Shown here: positions 18,762-28,928 of the stretch, one piece after another
Numbering within the stretch: the stretch's first letter is position 1
Layout: the number at the start of each line of letters is the position of its first letter
Source of the DNA: Devosia pacifica
GTDB lineage: Bacteria > Pseudomonadota > Alphaproteobacteria > Rhizobiales > Devosiaceae
Reading direction: 5' to 3'
Assembly (NCBI RefSeq): GCF_014652635.1
Contig: NZ_BMZE01000002.1
Coordinates: 415,562 to 479,561, forward strand
DNA length: 64,000 nucleotides
Made by a program: the position numbers and the translations under genes
The notes under the pieces: generated by a model
What the model was told of the DNA's origin: nothing
Database searches by the model: none
The model's input: the letters and a program-made list of their open reading frames with translations, nothing else

Positions 18762-19343
18762 GTGTCAACATACGGGCAAAAGCAGGGTGGAGCGTATCAT
18801 CATGGCGACCTTCGGCGCGCCCTTGTCGAAGCGTCCCTTGCCAGCTTGCGCGATAACGGCCCCGAACTGAGTCTGCGTCGGGTTGCTCGGCTTGCCGGTG
18901 TTTCTGCTGCCGCCCCTTATCGGCATTTTCGAACCATCGATGATCTTTACGGGGCCGTGGCTGCAGAGGGCTTTCTGATGCTGGCCACACGGCTGACAGC
19001 AGAGGGTGATGATCTTGCAGCTCTCGGGCGCGCCTATGTTCGGTTCGCCCTGCGCAATGCGGCGCTGTTTCGGGTGATGTTCGGCACGCGCACGGCGCGC
19101 TCCTGTGATCCTGCGCTGCGAAAGGCCGCAGGCTCGGCCTATGATCGGCTTGCCGAGGCCGCTCGACGCACCTGCGGCGCGGGGGCTATCGACGCGGATG
19201 CTCCCCTGAGCGCCTGGGCGCAGGTGCATGGTTTGGCCATGCTGCTGCTTGATGGGCAGTTGGATACCTCGGAAGACGATATCGACGCGCTGGTGCGCCG
19301 TATCACAGAGCGGTTTGTCGCAGGCCTTCGCGCCACCGCCTGA
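18762..19343 (+). CDS. TetR/AcrR-family transcriptional regulator
   Basis: 193 residues starting at GTG 18762. The N-terminal helix-turn-helix reads LSLRRVARLAGVSAAAPYRHFRTIDDLYGAVA, the classical TetR pattern; the C-terminal domain resembles the WHG-type ligand-binding domain (AWAQVHGLAMLLLDGQL). Its ligand is unknown. It is divergent from the DUF2214-type membrane gene, with a palindrome between them, so that gene is the likely target. Confidence 0.88.
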   Translation: MSTYGQKQGGAYHHGDLRRALVEASLASLRDNGPELSLRRVARLAGVSAAAPYRHFRTIDDLYGAVAAEGFLMLATRLTAEGDDLAALGRAYVRFALRNAALFRVMFGTRTARSCDPALRKAAGSAYDRLAEAARRTCGAGAIDADAPLSAWAQVHGLAMLLLDGQLDTSEDDIDALVRRITERFVAGLRATA

Positions 19344-19428
19344 TTGCCGGATTCGCTCCACGGCGTTGCGTGCGCCGCTTGCTTGCGCTAAGGCCGCGTG
19401 GTTGCGCTGAAATCAAAGGAAATCGTTC

Positions 19429-20433
19429 ATGGCTGGAACCCGCTTCGATGTGCTGACCATCGGCAACGCGATTGTCGATGTGATCGCCCCTGCGGATGAA
19501 GGGTTCCTGCAACGTGAAGGCATGTCCGAAGGCATCATGCACCTCGTCGATGTCGAGCGCTCGGCCGAACTCTATGAGCGTCTGCCTGAAACCAAGCAAC
19601 GCATTTCCGGTGGAAGCGCGGCAAATACAGCCGCTGGCGTAGCGGCCCTTGGGGGCCGTGCTGCATTTGTCGGCAAGGTGGCAGAGGACGAACTCGGCGA
19701 TGTCTTTGCGCAAGATCTCGATCGCACCGGCGTTCACTACAACACCAGCCGGCTGATCCATGGCGCTGCCACCGCACGCTCGCTGATCCTGCTGAGCCCT
19801 GATGGCGAGCGCACCATGAACACCTATCTCGGTGCCTGCCACCAGCTGACCGAAGCCGATATCAAGGAAGAGGATATCGCGGCCTCAACCATCACCTACA
19901 TGGAAGGCTTTCTTTGGGATCCGGTCGAAGCAAAAAAGGCGTTCGTTCTTGCGGCACACTACGCGCACAAGCATGAGAAGGCCGCAGCGTTCACCCTGTC
20001 CGACCCGTTCTGCGTCGATCGCTTCCGCAACGAGTTCCTCGACCTGATCAAGTCGAAAACCATCGACTATGTCTTTGCCAATCTCAGTGAAATCAAGTCG
20101 CTGTATCAGACCGAGGAGCTCGGCGAGGCGGTACGTGCCATCGCACAGGACGTCGAGCTCGCCGCCATCACAATGGGCTCGGAAGGGGCGATGGCGGTAC
20201 ACAATGGTGAAGTCACCTCAGTACCGGCCTTCCCCGTCGAAAAGGTGGTCGATTCAACCGGCGCCGGGGATCTGTTCGCATCTGGTTTCCTGCTCGGGGT
20301 CGCGCGCGGCCAGACGCTCGAGGAAGCGCTCAAGACCGGTTGCCTCGCGGCTTCCGAGATCATCAGCCATGTCGGGGCGCGCCCGCAGCTCGATCTGGTG
20401 GAACTGACCCGCCAGCATGGCCTGGCCGGCTGA
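19429..20433 (+). CDS. Adenosine kinase-like PfkB-family carbohydrate kinase
   Basis: 334 residues. PfkB signatures are present: GGSAANTAAGVAALGG near residue 60 for substrate binding and DSTGAGDLFASGFLLG near 277, whose Asp is the catalytic base and whose loop forms the anion hole. Close relatives in Rhizobiales are annotated as adenosine kinases and this gene commonly sits beside coaA; the substrate is not proven by sequence. It converges on coaA with a 3-base gap, and starts at ATG 19429. Confidence 0.85.
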   Translation: MAGTRFDVLTIGNAIVDVIAPADEGFLQREGMSEGIMHLVDVERSAELYERLPETKQRISGGSAANTAAGVAALGGRAAFVGKVAEDELGDVFAQDLDRTGVHYNTSRLIHGAATARSLILLSPDGERTMNTYLGACHQLTEADIKEEDIAASTITYMEGFLWDPVEAKKAFVLAAHYAHKHEKAAAFTLSDPFCVDRFRNEFLDLIKSKTIDYVFANLSEIKSLYQTEELGEAVRAIAQDVELAAITMGSEGAMAVHNGEVTSVPAFPVEKVVDSTGAGDLFASGFLLGVARGQTLEEALKTGCLAASEIISHVGARPQLDLVELTRQHGLAG

Positions 20434-20436
20434 TCT

Positions 20437-21399
20437 TCAGACTCGCCTGAGTTCTACCTGCTCGATCAGATGGTCGGGGCCCTTCTTGAGGATCAGATCG
20501 GCCCGGCCACGGGTGGGCAACACGTTGTCGCGCAGGTTCTTGAGGTTGATTGTCCGCCATACCGTATGACCGAGATTGCCCGCCTCTTCCTCGCTCATTT
20601 TCGAGAAGCGATGGAAGAACGAGCTTGGATCCTTAAAGGCGGTTTCACGCAGGCGGAAGAACCTCTCCATGAACCAGGCTTCGAGATCCGATTCCTCGGC
20701 ATCGATATAAATCGAGAAATCGATGAAGTCTGATGCGAACAGCAGCGGGCGGCCGGTTCTCGGCAGCTCCCCTGGTTGGAGGATATTCAGCCCCTCGACG
20801 ATCAGGATATCCGGCCTGTCGACCACCATGGTCTCATCGGGCAACACATCATAGATCAGGTGCGAATAGACCGGCAGCGAGACGGCCGGTTTTCCCGATT
20901 TGATATCTGCGAGAAAGCCGATGAACCGCGAGCGGTCATAGCTCTCGGGAAAACCCTTGCGCTCCATCAGCCCGCGCTGTTCCAGCACTGCGTTGGGGAA
21001 CAGGAACCCGTCGGTGGTAACGAGATCAACCTTCGGAGAGTTCGGCCAGCGCTGGAGCAGCGCCTGCAGAATGCGCGCGGTAGTTGACTTGCCGACGGCG
21101 ACCGAACCGGCAACGCCGATGACGAACGGCACCTTTTCAGCCGAACGATCGAGAAACCGCGTCGAGACGGAATGCAGGGTCTGGATCGCCTCGACATAGT
21201 AGGACAGCAAGCGGGTGAGCGGCAGGTAGACCTTTTCCGCTTCTTCCAGCGAAATCGGATCGCTCAGCGTCCGCAGCCGCACAATATCATCGCGCGTCAG
21301 CGTCATCGGCTCGTCGGCGCGCAATTCCGACCATTCGGCCTTGGTGAAGAGGTGGTAGGGCTTCAGCCCGCGCTTGCGCCGGTCAGTCTCTATGCTCAC
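20437..21399 (-). CDS. coaA: Type I pantothenate kinase
   Basis: 320 residues. Walker [16 protein letters not shown] near residue 96, then [34 protein letters not shown] and [10 protein letters not shown] typify CoaA. It phosphorylates pantothenate, the first and regulated step of coenzyme A synthesis. It starts at GTG 21399, overlapping the hisE stop by four bases (GTGA), so it is translated from the his operon mRNA, a common arrangement in Rhizobiales. Confidence 0.96.
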   Translation of the reverse strand: MSIETDRRKRGLKPYHLFTKAEWSELRADEPMTLTRDDIVRLRTLSDPISLEEAEKVYLPLTRLLSYYVEAIQTLHSVSTRFLDRSAEKVPFVIGVAGSVAVGKSTTARILQALLQRWPNSPKVDLVTTDGFLFPNAVLEQRGLMERKGFPESYDRSRFIGFLADIKSGKPAVSLPVYSHLIYDVLPDETMVVDRPDILIVEGLNILQPGELPRTGRPLLFASDFIDFSIYIDAEESDLEAWFMERFFRLRETAFKDPSSFFHRFSKMSEEEAGNLGHTVWRTINLKNLRDNVLPTRGRADLILKKGPDHLIEQVELRRV

Positions 21400-21716
21400 T
21401 GGGCGGTCCTCGAGGCCTTCTCGGCCAGTCCCGATTGCGCGGTGCGCGCTTCAAGCTCAGCCATCACTGCCTCGAGCGGCACATCGGCGGCACGGAGCAG
21501 GACCAGCAGGTGGTAGAGAACGTCGGATGCTTCCTTCGTCAGCTCGGCCTTGTTGCCGGTAACCGCGGCAATCACCGATTCCGTCGCCTCCTCCCCGAGC
21601 TTTTGCGCGCATTTCTCGATCCCGCGTTCGAGGAGCTTTGCCGTATAGCTGACATCGGCCGAGGCAGAGGCGCGCTCGGCAATGCGGGCGTCGAGATCTT
21701 CGAGGGTGAACGGCAT
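21396..21716 (-). CDS. hisE: Phosphoribosyl-ATP pyrophosphatase
   Basis: 106 residues, normal size. The MazG-like all-alpha fold shows [25 protein letters not shown] with the metal-binding glutamates and [16 protein letters not shown]. It performs the second step of histidine synthesis. It starts 23 bases after hisF and overlaps coaA downstream. Confidence 0.95.
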   Translation of the reverse strand: MPFTLEDLDARIAERASASADVSYTAKLLERGIEKCAQKLGEEATESVIAAVTGNKAELTKEASDVLYHLLVLLRAADVPLEAVMAELEARTAQSGLAEKASRTAQ

Positions 21717-21739
21717 GCCGGTCTCCTTTGCTGTGCCGA

Positions 21740-22540
21740 TCAGGCAGCGTTTTCGTCCAGCCGCACAGGAATGCCGCGTTCGGCCATGTACGCCTTGGCC
21801 TCAGGGATGGTGAAGGTCCCGAAGTGAAAGATCGAGGCCGCGAGGACGGCACTGGCGTGTCCATCTCTTATGCCTTCCACCAGGTGTTCGAGCGTTCCGA
21901 CACCGCCTGAGGCGATCACCGGCACATTGACGCTGTCGGCAATGGCACGGGTCAATTCGAGATCGAACCCTGACTTGGTGCCGTCACGATCCATCGAGGT
22001 CACGAGAAGCTCGCCGGCGCCACGCTCGACCATCTTGACGGCAAATTCCAGCGCGTCGATCCCGGTCTCCTTGCGGCCGCCATGGGTGAAGATTTCCCAG
22101 GCCGAACGGTTGTCACCGCCGACAACTTGTGTTGCGCGGCGGCGCGCGTCGACAGAAACGACGATACATTGATCGCCAAACTTGTCGGCAGCCCTCGAGA
22201 TGAAATCCGGGTCACGCACGGCGGCAGAGTTGATCGAGACCTTATCGGCCCCTGCAAGCAGCAGCTTGCGCACGTCCTCGATCGTGCGGATGCCGCCGCC
22301 GACCGTGACAGGCATGAAGCAATGCTCTGCAGTGCGCGCAACAACTTCGATGATCGTGTCGCGCTCTTCGTGGCTTGCGGTGATATCGAGGAAGGTCAGC
22401 TCGTCTGCGCCGGCGGCGTTATAGGCCATCGCCGCTTCCACCGGGTCGCCGGCATCGACGAGATCGATGAAGTTGACGCCCTTGACGACGCGGCCGTCCT
22501 TGACGTCGAGACAGGGGATGATGCGGCTTTTGAGAGTCAT
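21740..22540 (-). CDS. hisF: Imidazole glycerol phosphate synthase cyclase subunit
   Basis: 266 residues from ATG 22540, opening [21 protein letters not shown] with the first catalytic Asp; [15 protein letters not shown] carries the second. [15 protein letters not shown] and [13 protein letters not shown] are the phosphate-binding motifs of this TIM barrel. With HisH it makes IGP and AICAR. A start at 22630 would reach back over the upstream membrane gene and is rejected. Confidence 0.97.
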   Translation of the reverse strand: MTLKSRIIPCLDVKDGRVVKGVNFIDLVDAGDPVEAAMAYNAAGADELTFLDITASHEERDTIIEVVARTAEHCFMPVTVGGGIRTIEDVRKLLLAGADKVSINSAAVRDPDFISRAADKFGDQCIVVSVDARRRATQVVGGDNRSAWEIFTHGGRKETGIDALEFAVKMVERGAGELLVTSMDRDGTKSGFDLELTRAIADSVNVPVIASGGVGTLEHLVEGIRDGHASAVLAASIFHFGTFTIPEAKAYMAERGIPVRLDENAA

Positions 22541-22586
22541 TTGCGTGATCCGGAATACAGCTCGAGCGGCGCCGATGCGCCAGAAA

Positions 22587-22919
22587 TCAGTGGTCGTGCT
22601 TCTTGTTATGCCAGCTGTGTCGGTGGACAAACATGATCACGATCCAGGCGACAAGTGCCACGGCACCCAGCGGCAGCGTCACCAGCGCGAGCCAGCCCAT
22701 GGCGAACAAGGCGCCAAGAAGTCCGCCCACATTGATGCCGAAATACTCGCACGGGTAAATGCCCGCTTCGTCCAGACGACAGTCGTGTCCAGCCGCGCCA
22801 GCCAGCCACTCGGCCACGAACACCCCGATGAGCGGCAGCGTCGCGAAGATAATGATCAGCACGAGAACCAGCGCATGGATGGCCCAGGGAAACCGGCGCC
22901 GTACCATTTCGAAGGTCAT
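22587..22919 (-). CDS. Unrecognised small membrane protein inside the his operon
   Basis: 110 residues. Two long hydrophobic segments at about 13-41 and 64-94 are separated by a stretch with two cysteines ([22 protein letters not shown]), which would lie outside the membrane and could be disulfide-bonded; the C-terminus ends in a His-rich tail ([12 protein letters not shown]). Its ATG overlaps the hisA stop (ATGA), and hisF follows 46 bases later. I do not recognise the family. The coupling suggests co-expression with histidine genes rather than a role in the pathway. Confidence 0.75.
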   Translation of the reverse strand: MTFEMVRRRFPWAIHALVLVLIIIFATLPLIGVFVAEWLAGAAGHDCRLDEAGIYPCEYFGINVGGLLGALFAMGWLALVTLPLGAVALVAWIVIMFVHRHSWHNKKHDH

Positions 22920-23647
22920 GCTGCCGCCTTCAGGCGAGCCAATGCTTCACGTGAATCAATGCGTCCGTCGTAAAGCGCCCGACCAGAGATCGCGCCTTCG
23001 AGTACCTGGGTTTCGGGGGCACACATGCGCTCGATGTCCTCCATCGAAGCGAGGCCGCCCGAGGCGATAACGGGGATCGAAACCGCCCGTGCTAGATCAA
23101 GCGTTGCGTCCCAGTTGATGCCTGCAAGAATGCCGTCGCGGTCAATATCGGTGTGGATGATCGCGGCTACACCGGCGCCTTCGAAGCGTTGCGCAAGATC
23201 CGTGGCAGAAAGCGTCGAGGTCTCCGCCCATCCCTCGACAGCGACCATACCGTTACGCGCATCGATACCGACAGCGATCTGCCCGGGCCAGCGGCGCGCC
23301 GCCTCGGTGACGAGATCGGGGTCGCGCACGGCGATCGTGCCGAGGATCACACGAGCCAAGCCTTTCTCAAGCCATGCCTCGATCTGCGCCAGGGTCCGTA
23401 TGCCGCCACCGAGCTGCACCGGGAAGTTCACAGTCTTAAGTATGGCTTCGACCGCTTCGCCGTTGCGGCTCTCGCCGGCGAACGCGCCGTTGAGGTCGAC
23501 CACGTGCAAGTACTCGAAGCCCTGGTCCTCAAAGGTTTTGGCCTGGGCGGCAGGGTCGAGGTTGAACACCGTCGCCTGCTCCATATCGCCGAGCTTCAGG
23601 CGTACGCACTGGCCATCCTTGAGGTCGATCGCGGGAAACAGAATCAT
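22916..23647 (-). CDS. hisA: Phosphoribosylformimino-5-aminoimidazole carboxamide ribotide isomerase
   Basis: 243 residues from ATG 23647, which shares ATGA with the hisH stop. The opening [18 protein letters not shown] carries the catalytic Asp; [27 protein letters not shown] and [16 protein letters not shown] are conserved. A half-barrel relative of HisF, it isomerises ProFAR to PRFAR. Its 3' end contains a parS-like sequence (22943-22958) read as DSREA. Confidence 0.97.
   Translation of the reverse strand: MILFPAIDLKDGQCVRLKLGDMEQATVFNLDPAAQAKTFEDQGFEYLHVVDLNGAFAGESRNGEAVEAILKTVNFPVQLGGGIRTLAQIEAWLEKGLARVILGTIAVRDPDLVTEAARRWPGQIAVGIDARNGMVAVEGWAETSTLSATDLAQRFEGAGVAAIIHTDIDRDGILAGINWDATLDLARAVSIPVIASGGLASMEDIERMCAPETQVLEGAISGRALYDGRIDSREALARLKAAA
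22943..22958. promoter_or_regulatory. parS-like site 4, inside hisA
   Basis: TGCTTCACGTGAATCA, 14 of 16 matches to the parS consensus, within the last 15 codons of hisA. About 11 kb left of the proposed oriC. Confidence 0.5.
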
Positions 23648-24297
23648 GGCGACCACTTCATAAAGTTTTCGATCAGCTTGAGCCCGAGCGTCTGGCTCTT
23701 TTCAGGATGGAACTGGGTCCCGAACATGTTGTCGCGACCAACGCATGCGGTCACTGGACCGCCATAGTCGGCGGTTGCAATGCGCGTATCCGTGCTGTCG
23801 GTGCGCAAGTGGTAGGAGTGCACGAAATAGGCATGCAGTCCGTTCTCTCCGCCCGTGATGCCTTCAAGCACTTTATGCTCATGGTGAATGGTCAGCGTGT
23901 TCCATCCCATATGAGGGATCTTGAGCGCCGCATCGTTCGGCTGCAGTTTTTCCACCGCGCCTGAAATCCAGGCGAGCCCCGGCGTGATCGCCTTTTCACG
24001 GCCCTCGGTCGCCATCAGCTGCATACCTACGCAGACGCCAAGGAAGGGCTTGGCATGTGCAAGGACGTGCTCTCCAAGCGCCTCGCGCATGCCGGGCAGG
24101 GCATCGAGGCCCGCCTTGCAGTCCGCGAACGCGCCAACGCCGGGCAATACGATGCGATCGGCCGTGCGCACCAGGTCCGGATCGGACGTAATGTGTATCT
24201 GGGGCGGATCATCGAACCCCGCAGCCACGCGCTCAAACGCCTTGGCGGCCGAGTGCAGGTTGCCCGCGCCATAATCGATAATCGCGACTATGCTCAT
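23644..24297 (-). CDS. hisH: Imidazole glycerol phosphate synthase glutaminase subunit
   Basis: 217 residues. Class I amidotransferase with the nucleophile in [11 protein letters not shown] and the His/Glu pair in [10 protein letters not shown]; the N-terminal [13 protein letters not shown] is diagnostic of HisH. It supplies ammonia to HisF. Coupled by ATGA overlaps to the DUF2628 gene upstream and hisA downstream. Confidence 0.97.
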   Translation of the reverse strand: MSIVAIIDYGAGNLHSAAKAFERVAAGFDDPPQIHITSDPDLVRTADRIVLPGVGAFADCKAGLDALPGMREALGEHVLAHAKPFLGVCVGMQLMATEGREKAITPGLAWISGAVEKLQPNDAALKIPHMGWNTLTIHHEHKVLEGITGGENGLHAYFVHSYHLRTDSTDTRIATADYGGPVTACVGRDNMFGTQFHPEKSQTLGLKLIENFMKWSP

Positions 24298-24659
24298 GCA
24301 TCACGTCCGAGCTTGAGCCATACGAGCTGGGCGGTGTCCGGCGCTGAGGCCGTCAGTTCAGCCTTGTACCGCCAGCCTGCCCGTCGCAGGCCCGCTCTTC
24401 TGATGGATGGCGCGGCAAAGCCCAACCACAACACACCCAGCCAATACAACCAGAACGTGGCATCGGCGCCGATATATTCGCCGGCTGTCCGCAAGGCGAT
24501 GAAGGCTACGACGAACCCGACAAGTTCGAGCCACAATCCGTTGCGCACGAAGAACGCTGGCGGCAACAGGAAAGCCAGCCAGTCAAATTGCTCGGCCACG
24601 GCCAAGGGCGCAGAATCGCGCTTGCCGAACTCGGGCTCGAACACTGCATAGAGCGTCAC
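24294..24659 (-). CDS. DUF2628 membrane protein in the his operon
   Basis: 121 residues, GTG start at 24659 with GGGAG eight bases before it. It has [20 protein letters not shown] and two further hydrophobic stretches (about 46-59 and 68-83), the DUF2628 pattern. Such genes commonly stand between hisB and hisH in Rhizobiales; function unknown. It overlaps the hisH start by four bases. The 103-base gap to hisB (24660-24762) shows no obvious signal. Confidence 0.75.
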   Translation of the reverse strand: MTLYAVFEPEFGKRDSAPLAVAEQFDWLAFLLPPAFFVRNGLWLELVGFVVAFIALRTAGEYIGADATFWLYWLGVLWLGFAAPSIRRAGLRRAGWRYKAELTASAPDTAQLVWLKLGRDA

Positions 24660-24762
24660 GGATCAACTCCCGATCAGTCGTCGAAGGACCGCTGCATGGC
24701 AGTCGGCCAGGTTCTGCTGACTTAGTGTAAAACTCGGCGCTGTGAAACCCTGGAGGCGTCGC

Positions 24763-25350
24763 CTAAAGCGTTCCCTTTGTAGATGGGATGCGGTCAGCGG
24801 AACGCGGATCGATCTCGATCGCATCGCGCAGCGCACGTGCCAGCGCCTTGAAGCAGCTCTCGGCAATGTGGTGATTGTTGTCGCCATAAACCGTTTCGAG
24901 GTGCAGCGTGAGGCCGGCATTCATCGCGAAGGCCTGAAAGAACTCGTTGAACAGTTCGGTATCGATCTCGCCGATCTTCGGCGCGCTGTAGCTCACCCGG
25001 TGCACGAGGAAGGCGCGGCCTGAAACGTCGAGCGCACAGCGCGTCAACGTGCCATCCATCGGCAGGTCGCAACTGGCATAACGGCAAATGCCGCGCTTGT
25101 CGCCCAGCGCCTCGCGGATCGCCTGACCAAGCGCGATACCGACATCCTCGACAGTGTGATGGCTGTCGATATGCAGGTCTCCGGTGCAGCGCACATCCAT
25201 ATCGATCAGGCTGTGGCGCGAGAGCTGGTCGAGCATGTGGTCGAAGAAGCCGACCCCGGTCTTGATGTCGTGCGCGCCGGTGCCGTCGAGATTGATCGAG
25301 ACTTTGATCTCGGTCTCGTTGGTCTTGCGGTCGATCTGGGCCTTGCGCAT
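24763..25350 (-). CDS. hisB: Imidazoleglycerol-phosphate dehydratase
   Basis: 195 residues, the single-domain bacterial form. The two metal-binding repeats show [20 protein letters not shown] with [14 protein letters not shown], and later [20 protein letters not shown]. It converts IGP to imidazole acetol phosphate. First gene of the minus-strand hisB-DUF2628-hisH-hisA-(membrane protein)-hisF-hisE-coaA series; divergent from hslV across 151 bases. Confidence 0.97.
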   Translation of the reverse strand: MRKAQIDRKTNETEIKVSINLDGTGAHDIKTGVGFFDHMLDQLSRHSLIDMDVRCTGDLHIDSHHTVEDVGIALGQAIREALGDKRGICRYASCDLPMDGTLTRCALDVSGRAFLVHRVSYSAPKIGEIDTELFNEFFQAFAMNAGLTLHLETVYGDNNHHIAESCFKALARALRDAIEIDPRSADRIPSTKGTL

Positions 25351-25501
25351 GGGGGTCGCTCTCCGTTTGGGCGCTCCCTAGCATCTCGCCAGCAAGCAAT
25401 AAAGATCGCGTGAAGGCCACGGCTCGCGCCAGTGCCTACCCTCTACATTGCAATCAGCGCCTGCCGGCCTAAATAGGATTGCGACAGTTCAGGAGTTTTC
25501 T

Positions 25502-26065
25502 ATGTCGCAAGACAACGCATTTCCCGGATGGCACGGCACGACCATCGTTTCCGTTCGCAAGGGAAACAAGGTGGTGGTCGCCGGCGATGGCCAGGTCTCG
25601 ATGGGTCAGACAGTGATGAAGCACGGCGCCCGCAAGGTGCGCAGGCTTGCTGGAGGCAAGGTCATCGGCGGTTTTGCCGGAGCCACCGCTGACGCCTTTA
25701 CCCTGTTCGAGCGGCTCGAGGCCAAGCTCGAACAATATCCCGAACAGCTGATGCGCGCGGCGGTCGAACTCGCCAAGGATTGGCGGACCGATCGGTATTT
25801 GAGGCGACTTGAGGCCATGATGATTGTCGCCGACAAGAACGAGACTTTGGTGCTAACGGGCACCGGGGACGTTTTGACGCCGGACCATGACGTCACGGCA
25901 ATCGGTTCGGGTGGCAATTACGCACTCAGCGCTGCGCTCGCGCTGTCGCTCAATACCGAGCTCGATGCCGAGCACATTGCGCGCGAAGCGATGAAGATCG
26001 CCGAGCAGGTGTGTGTCTATACCAACGGCAATGTCACCCTTGAAGCGATCGAGCTGAACGAGTGA
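25502..26065 (+). CDS. hslV: ATP-dependent protease peptidase subunit HslV (ClpQ)
   Basis: 187 residues from ATG 25502, preceded by AGGAG. The proteasome-beta-like enzyme is processed before the first Thr of [13 protein letters not shown], giving the N-terminal nucleophile; [13 protein letters not shown] and [15 protein letters not shown] are conserved. HslV forms a two-ring dodecamer capped by HslU. Coupled downstream to an acetyltransferase gene by GTGA. Confidence 0.97.
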   Translation: MSQDNAFPGWHGTTIVSVRKGNKVVVAGDGQVSMGQTVMKHGARKVRRLAGGKVIGGFAGATADAFTLFERLEAKLEQYPEQLMRAAVELAKDWRTDRYLRRLEAMMIVADKNETLVLTGTGDVLTPDHDVTAIGSGGNYALSAALALSLNTELDAEHIAREAMKIAEQVCVYTNGNVTLEAIELNE

Positions 26066-26604
26066 CCTATTCCATACGGCGTCTGACGTCGGCCGATTTC
26101 GATGCCTACAAGGCAATCCGGCTTGAAGCACTCGAAAATCACCCGGAGGCCTTCGTGACCTCGGCGGAGGATTTTCTGGCTAACGGCGACATGGCCGTGG
26201 TCTCGGCGTTAAAGCAGCTGGTGATCTTCGGCGCTGTCCTCGATGACGGAAGTCTGGCCGGGATCATGGCTTTTGCCGGCAATTCCGGCAGCAAGGATCG
26301 GCACAAGGGCTATCTGGTCCAGGTCTATGTAAGACCGCCGATGCGAGGCACGGGATGCGCGCGGCAGCTTCTCGATCACGTCCTCGACTACGCTGCCGGG
26401 CGGGTTCAGCAGCTTCACCTCGGCGTCTGGACGGAGAATGCGCCGGCGCTGACCCTCTACAAGCGGGCGGGCTTTGAGATCTACGGCACCGAGCCCCGCT
26501 ATCTTTTCGTGAACGGTCGCTATGTCGACGAACACCTGATGGTGCGCTTCCTGGACCGGGACGGGTCCGACAGCAAGGCACCGGAGAAAGAAGATATACA
26601 ATGA
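26062..26604 (+). CDS. GNAT-family N-acetyltransferase between hslV and hslU
   Basis: 180 residues, GTG start at 26062 overlapping the hslV stop; its own stop overlaps the hslU ATG. The acetyl-CoA-binding motif A is [23 protein letters not shown], followed by the GNAT motif B-like [17 protein letters not shown]. The substrate is unknown. The tight coupling on both sides means it is made with the protease, so acetylation of HslVU or its substrates is an attractive but unproven idea. Confidence 0.88.
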   Translation: MTYSIRRLTSADFDAYKAIRLEALENHPEAFVTSAEDFLANGDMAVVSALKQLVIFGAVLDDGSLAGIMAFAGNSGSKDRHKGYLVQVYVRPPMRGTGCARQLLDHVLDYAAGRVQQLHLGVWTENAPALTLYKRAGFEIYGTEPRYLFVNGRYVDEHLMVRFLDRDGSDSKAPEKEDIQ

Positions 26605-27920
26605 GCGAAACCAATTTTTCCCCGCGCGAGATCGTCTCCGAACTCGACCGCAATATTGTCGGGCAGGGCGATGCCAAGCGCGCCGTTGCGGTAGCGTTGC
26701 GCAATCGCTGGCGCCGTCAGCAGCTTCCCGATGACCTGCGGCGCGAAATCACGCCCAAGAATATCCTGATGATCGGACCGACCGGCGTCGGTAAGACTGA
26801 AATCTCGCGGCGGCTGGCACGGCTGGCGCAGGCACCGTTCGTCAAGGTGGAGGCGACGAAGTTCACCGAGGTCGGCTATGTCGGGCGTGACGTCGAGCAG
26901 ATCATTCGCGATCTGGTGGAAGCCGGCATCTCGGTGCTGCGCGAGCGGCGCCGCAAGGAGGTCGAGGCACAAGCGCACCACAACGCCGAAGAGCGCGTCA
27001 TTGATGCGCTTGTCGGCAGTTCGGCCACGCCCTCGACCCGCGACAGCTTCCGCCGGAAGCTGCGCAGTGGCGAGCTGGACGACAAGGAAGTCGAGATCGA
27101 GGTCTCGCCGCAATCGAGCGGCATGCCGATGTTCGATATGCCCGGAATGCAAGGCGGCAATGTTGGCATGATCAACTTGTCCGACATGTTCCAGAAGGCC
27201 ATGGGCGGACGCGGCGTAAAGCGCAAGATGAAGGTCAAGGACACGCACGACCTGTTGGTCGCAGAAGAGGCCGACAAGCTTCTCGACCAGGAGCAGTTGA
27301 AAACCGAAGCCGTCGACCTCGTTGAAAATCACGGCATCGTCTTCATCGATGAGATCGACAAGGTTGCGGCCCGTGAAGGCGGCGGCGGAGCGGTCGGCGG
27401 TCCCTCACGCGAAGGCGTGCAGCGCGATCTGCTGCCGCTGATCGAGGGGACGACGGTTTCCACGAAGTACGGCCCGGTGAAAACCGACCATATCCTGTTC
27501 ATCGCCTCCGGCGCGTTTCATGTCTCAAAGCCTTCGGACCTGTTGCCGGAACTGCAGGGCCGGTTGCCGATCCGCGTTGAACTCAAGGCGCTGACCCGCG
27601 AGGACTTCATCCGCATCCTCAACGACACCGATGCGAGCCTCATCAAGCAATATGTCGCACTGATGCAGACCGAAGGCGTCACACTCGACTTTACCGATGA
27701 TGCCATCGAGGCGATTGCCGACGCCGCTGTGCGTGTGAACTCGAGCGTCGAGAATATCGGGGCGCGCCGGCTGCAGACCGTGATGGAGCGGCTCGTCGAG
27801 GATATTTCCTACGACGCCCCGGACAAATCGGGCCAGACCATCACCATCGACAAGGGCTTCGTCGATTCAACCGTCGGCACGCTCGCCGGCGATGCCGATC
27901 TGTCGAAGTTCGTGCTCTAG
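26601..27920 (+). CDS. hslU: ATP-dependent protease ATPase subunit HslU (ClpY)
   Basis: 439 residues. AAA+ unfoldase with [16 protein letters not shown] at the N-terminus, Walker [11 protein letters not shown] near residue 60, the pore loop GYVGRDVE, an inserted I domain (about 110-240), Walker [11 protein letters not shown] and the sensor region [12 protein letters not shown]. It unfolds substrates for HslV. Confidence 0.98.
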   Translation: MSETNFSPREIVSELDRNIVGQGDAKRAVAVALRNRWRRQQLPDDLRREITPKNILMIGPTGVGKTEISRRLARLAQAPFVKVEATKFTEVGYVGRDVEQIIRDLVEAGISVLRERRRKEVEAQAHHNAEERVIDALVGSSATPSTRDSFRRKLRSGELDDKEVEIEVSPQSSGMPMFDMPGMQGGNVGMINLSDMFQKAMGGRGVKRKMKVKDTHDLLVAEEADKLLDQEQLKTEAVDLVENHGIVFIDEIDKVAAREGGGGAVGGPSREGVQRDLLPLIEGTTVSTKYGPVKTDHILFIASGAFHVSKPSDLLPELQGRLPIRVELKALTREDFIRILNDTDASLIKQYVALMQTEGVTLDFTDDAIEAIADAAVRVNSSVENIGARRLQTVMERLVEDISYDAPDKSGQTITIDKGFVDSTVGTLAGDADLSKFVL

Positions 27921-27930
27921 GCACATGCTC

Positions 27931-28317
27931 TCAGTGCTCCCGCGCCGCCTTGCGATTATGGGCGGCGCGGCGAATCGCGTCTTCGCGCAGTGCTTTGAGG
28001 TCCTCCGCGGAAAGATCCGCGATATTGTGCGCCAGCCAGTTGGTCAGCGCGGTCGCCTCGAGCGGCATGCCGGCGGTATTGATCGTGGCCTTGGGATCGG
28101 AGTTCTCGGCCAGCCGCTGCAGCTCCTCGGCCTCATCCCAGATGACATTGAAGTAAGCGATGATGCGATGCAGCATGAAGCCGGTGGGCTTGCCCCGCCG
28201 TCCATGTTCTAGAGCGGACAGATAAGCGCTCGATACATTCAGCGCCGCCGCCATTTCCTTGAGAGAAACACCGCGCTCGCGCCTTAGAGCCCGCATGCGC
28301 GCCCCGAGTGGTGTCAT
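27931..28317 (-). CDS. XRE-family helix-turn-helix regulator
   Basis: 128 residues. The N-terminal HTH reads LGARMRALRRERGVSLKEMAAALNVSSAYLSALEHGRRGKPT; the rest is helical with no recognised ligand domain. Its ATG overlaps the Smr gene stop by one base, so the two are coupled. HTH proteins of this type follow Smr in many Rhizobiales. Converges on hslU with a 10-base gap; target genes are unknown. Confidence 0.85.
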   Translation of the reverse strand: MTPLGARMRALRRERGVSLKEMAAALNVSSAYLSALEHGRRGKPTGFMLHRIIAYFNVIWDEAEELQRLAENSDPKATINTAGMPLEATALTNWLAHNIADLSAEDLKALREDAIRRAAHNRKAAREH

Positions 28318-28907
28318 CAGCGCAACCTCAGCCGTACATAAAACGCGCCATCGCCGCCATGACTGCGCGCCGCCTGGCTGTAGCCTGAAACCAGCGGCGC
28401 CAGCGCCGGTTCCGCAAGCCAGATCGGCAGCATGGCGCGCAGCACGCCGCGCTCGGTCATAGCGGTACCGTCATCGCGCTCGACGCCCTTGCCGGTAATA
28501 ACCAGAACCGTCCGGTCACCGCGCGCCGCACGGGCTGGCAAAAAGCGATGCAAGGCCGCCCGCGCTTCGTCCTGGCGCATGCCGTGAAGATCGATGCGAG
28601 CACCGATTTCCATCCGCCCGCGCGCCAGCTTTCGCCGAAGTTTCGGATCGATGCCGGGTTCGGCGCGGCGGCGCTGCTGCGGCGGCGCCTGATAGGGCGC
28701 AAGAAAGGGTTGGGTATTGCGGCCAGACTTTGAAGAGTTGTCGGCAAACCTGGCGTGCGCCGATTGGTTGGCGCTGCGGTCGGGCAGGGGAAGCGGTGCC
28801 TCGGGCGCCTGCTTGCGCCGCTTTGGCTTCAGCGGATCGACCGTCTCGGTGACGGACTGCCAGAGGTGGTAGTCCGGCACCAGTGATTTGACGTCCCGCT
28901 TCGCCAT
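28317..28907 (-). CDS. Smr-domain protein
   Basis: 196 residues. A basic, Pro/Gln-rich N-terminal region (1-95) precedes the Smr domain, recognised by IDLHGMRQDEARAALHRFL, VLVITGKG and GVLRAMLPIWL. Smr domains nick or bind nucleic acids and, in MutS2 and some ribosome-rescue factors, cleave mRNA. The specific role of this single-domain protein is unknown. It lies 21 bases after the Tim44-like gene. Confidence 0.87.
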   Translation of the reverse strand: MAKRDVKSLVPDYHLWQSVTETVDPLKPKRRKQAPEAPLPLPDRSANQSAHARFADNSSKSGRNTQPFLAPYQAPPQQRRRAEPGIDPKLRRKLARGRMEIGARIDLHGMRQDEARAALHRFLPARAARGDRTVLVITGKGVERDDGTAMTERGVLRAMLPIWLAEPALAPLVSGYSQAARSHGGDGAFYVRLRLR

Positions 28908-28928
28908 GCCGCGTAGTCCTTGCGGCCG

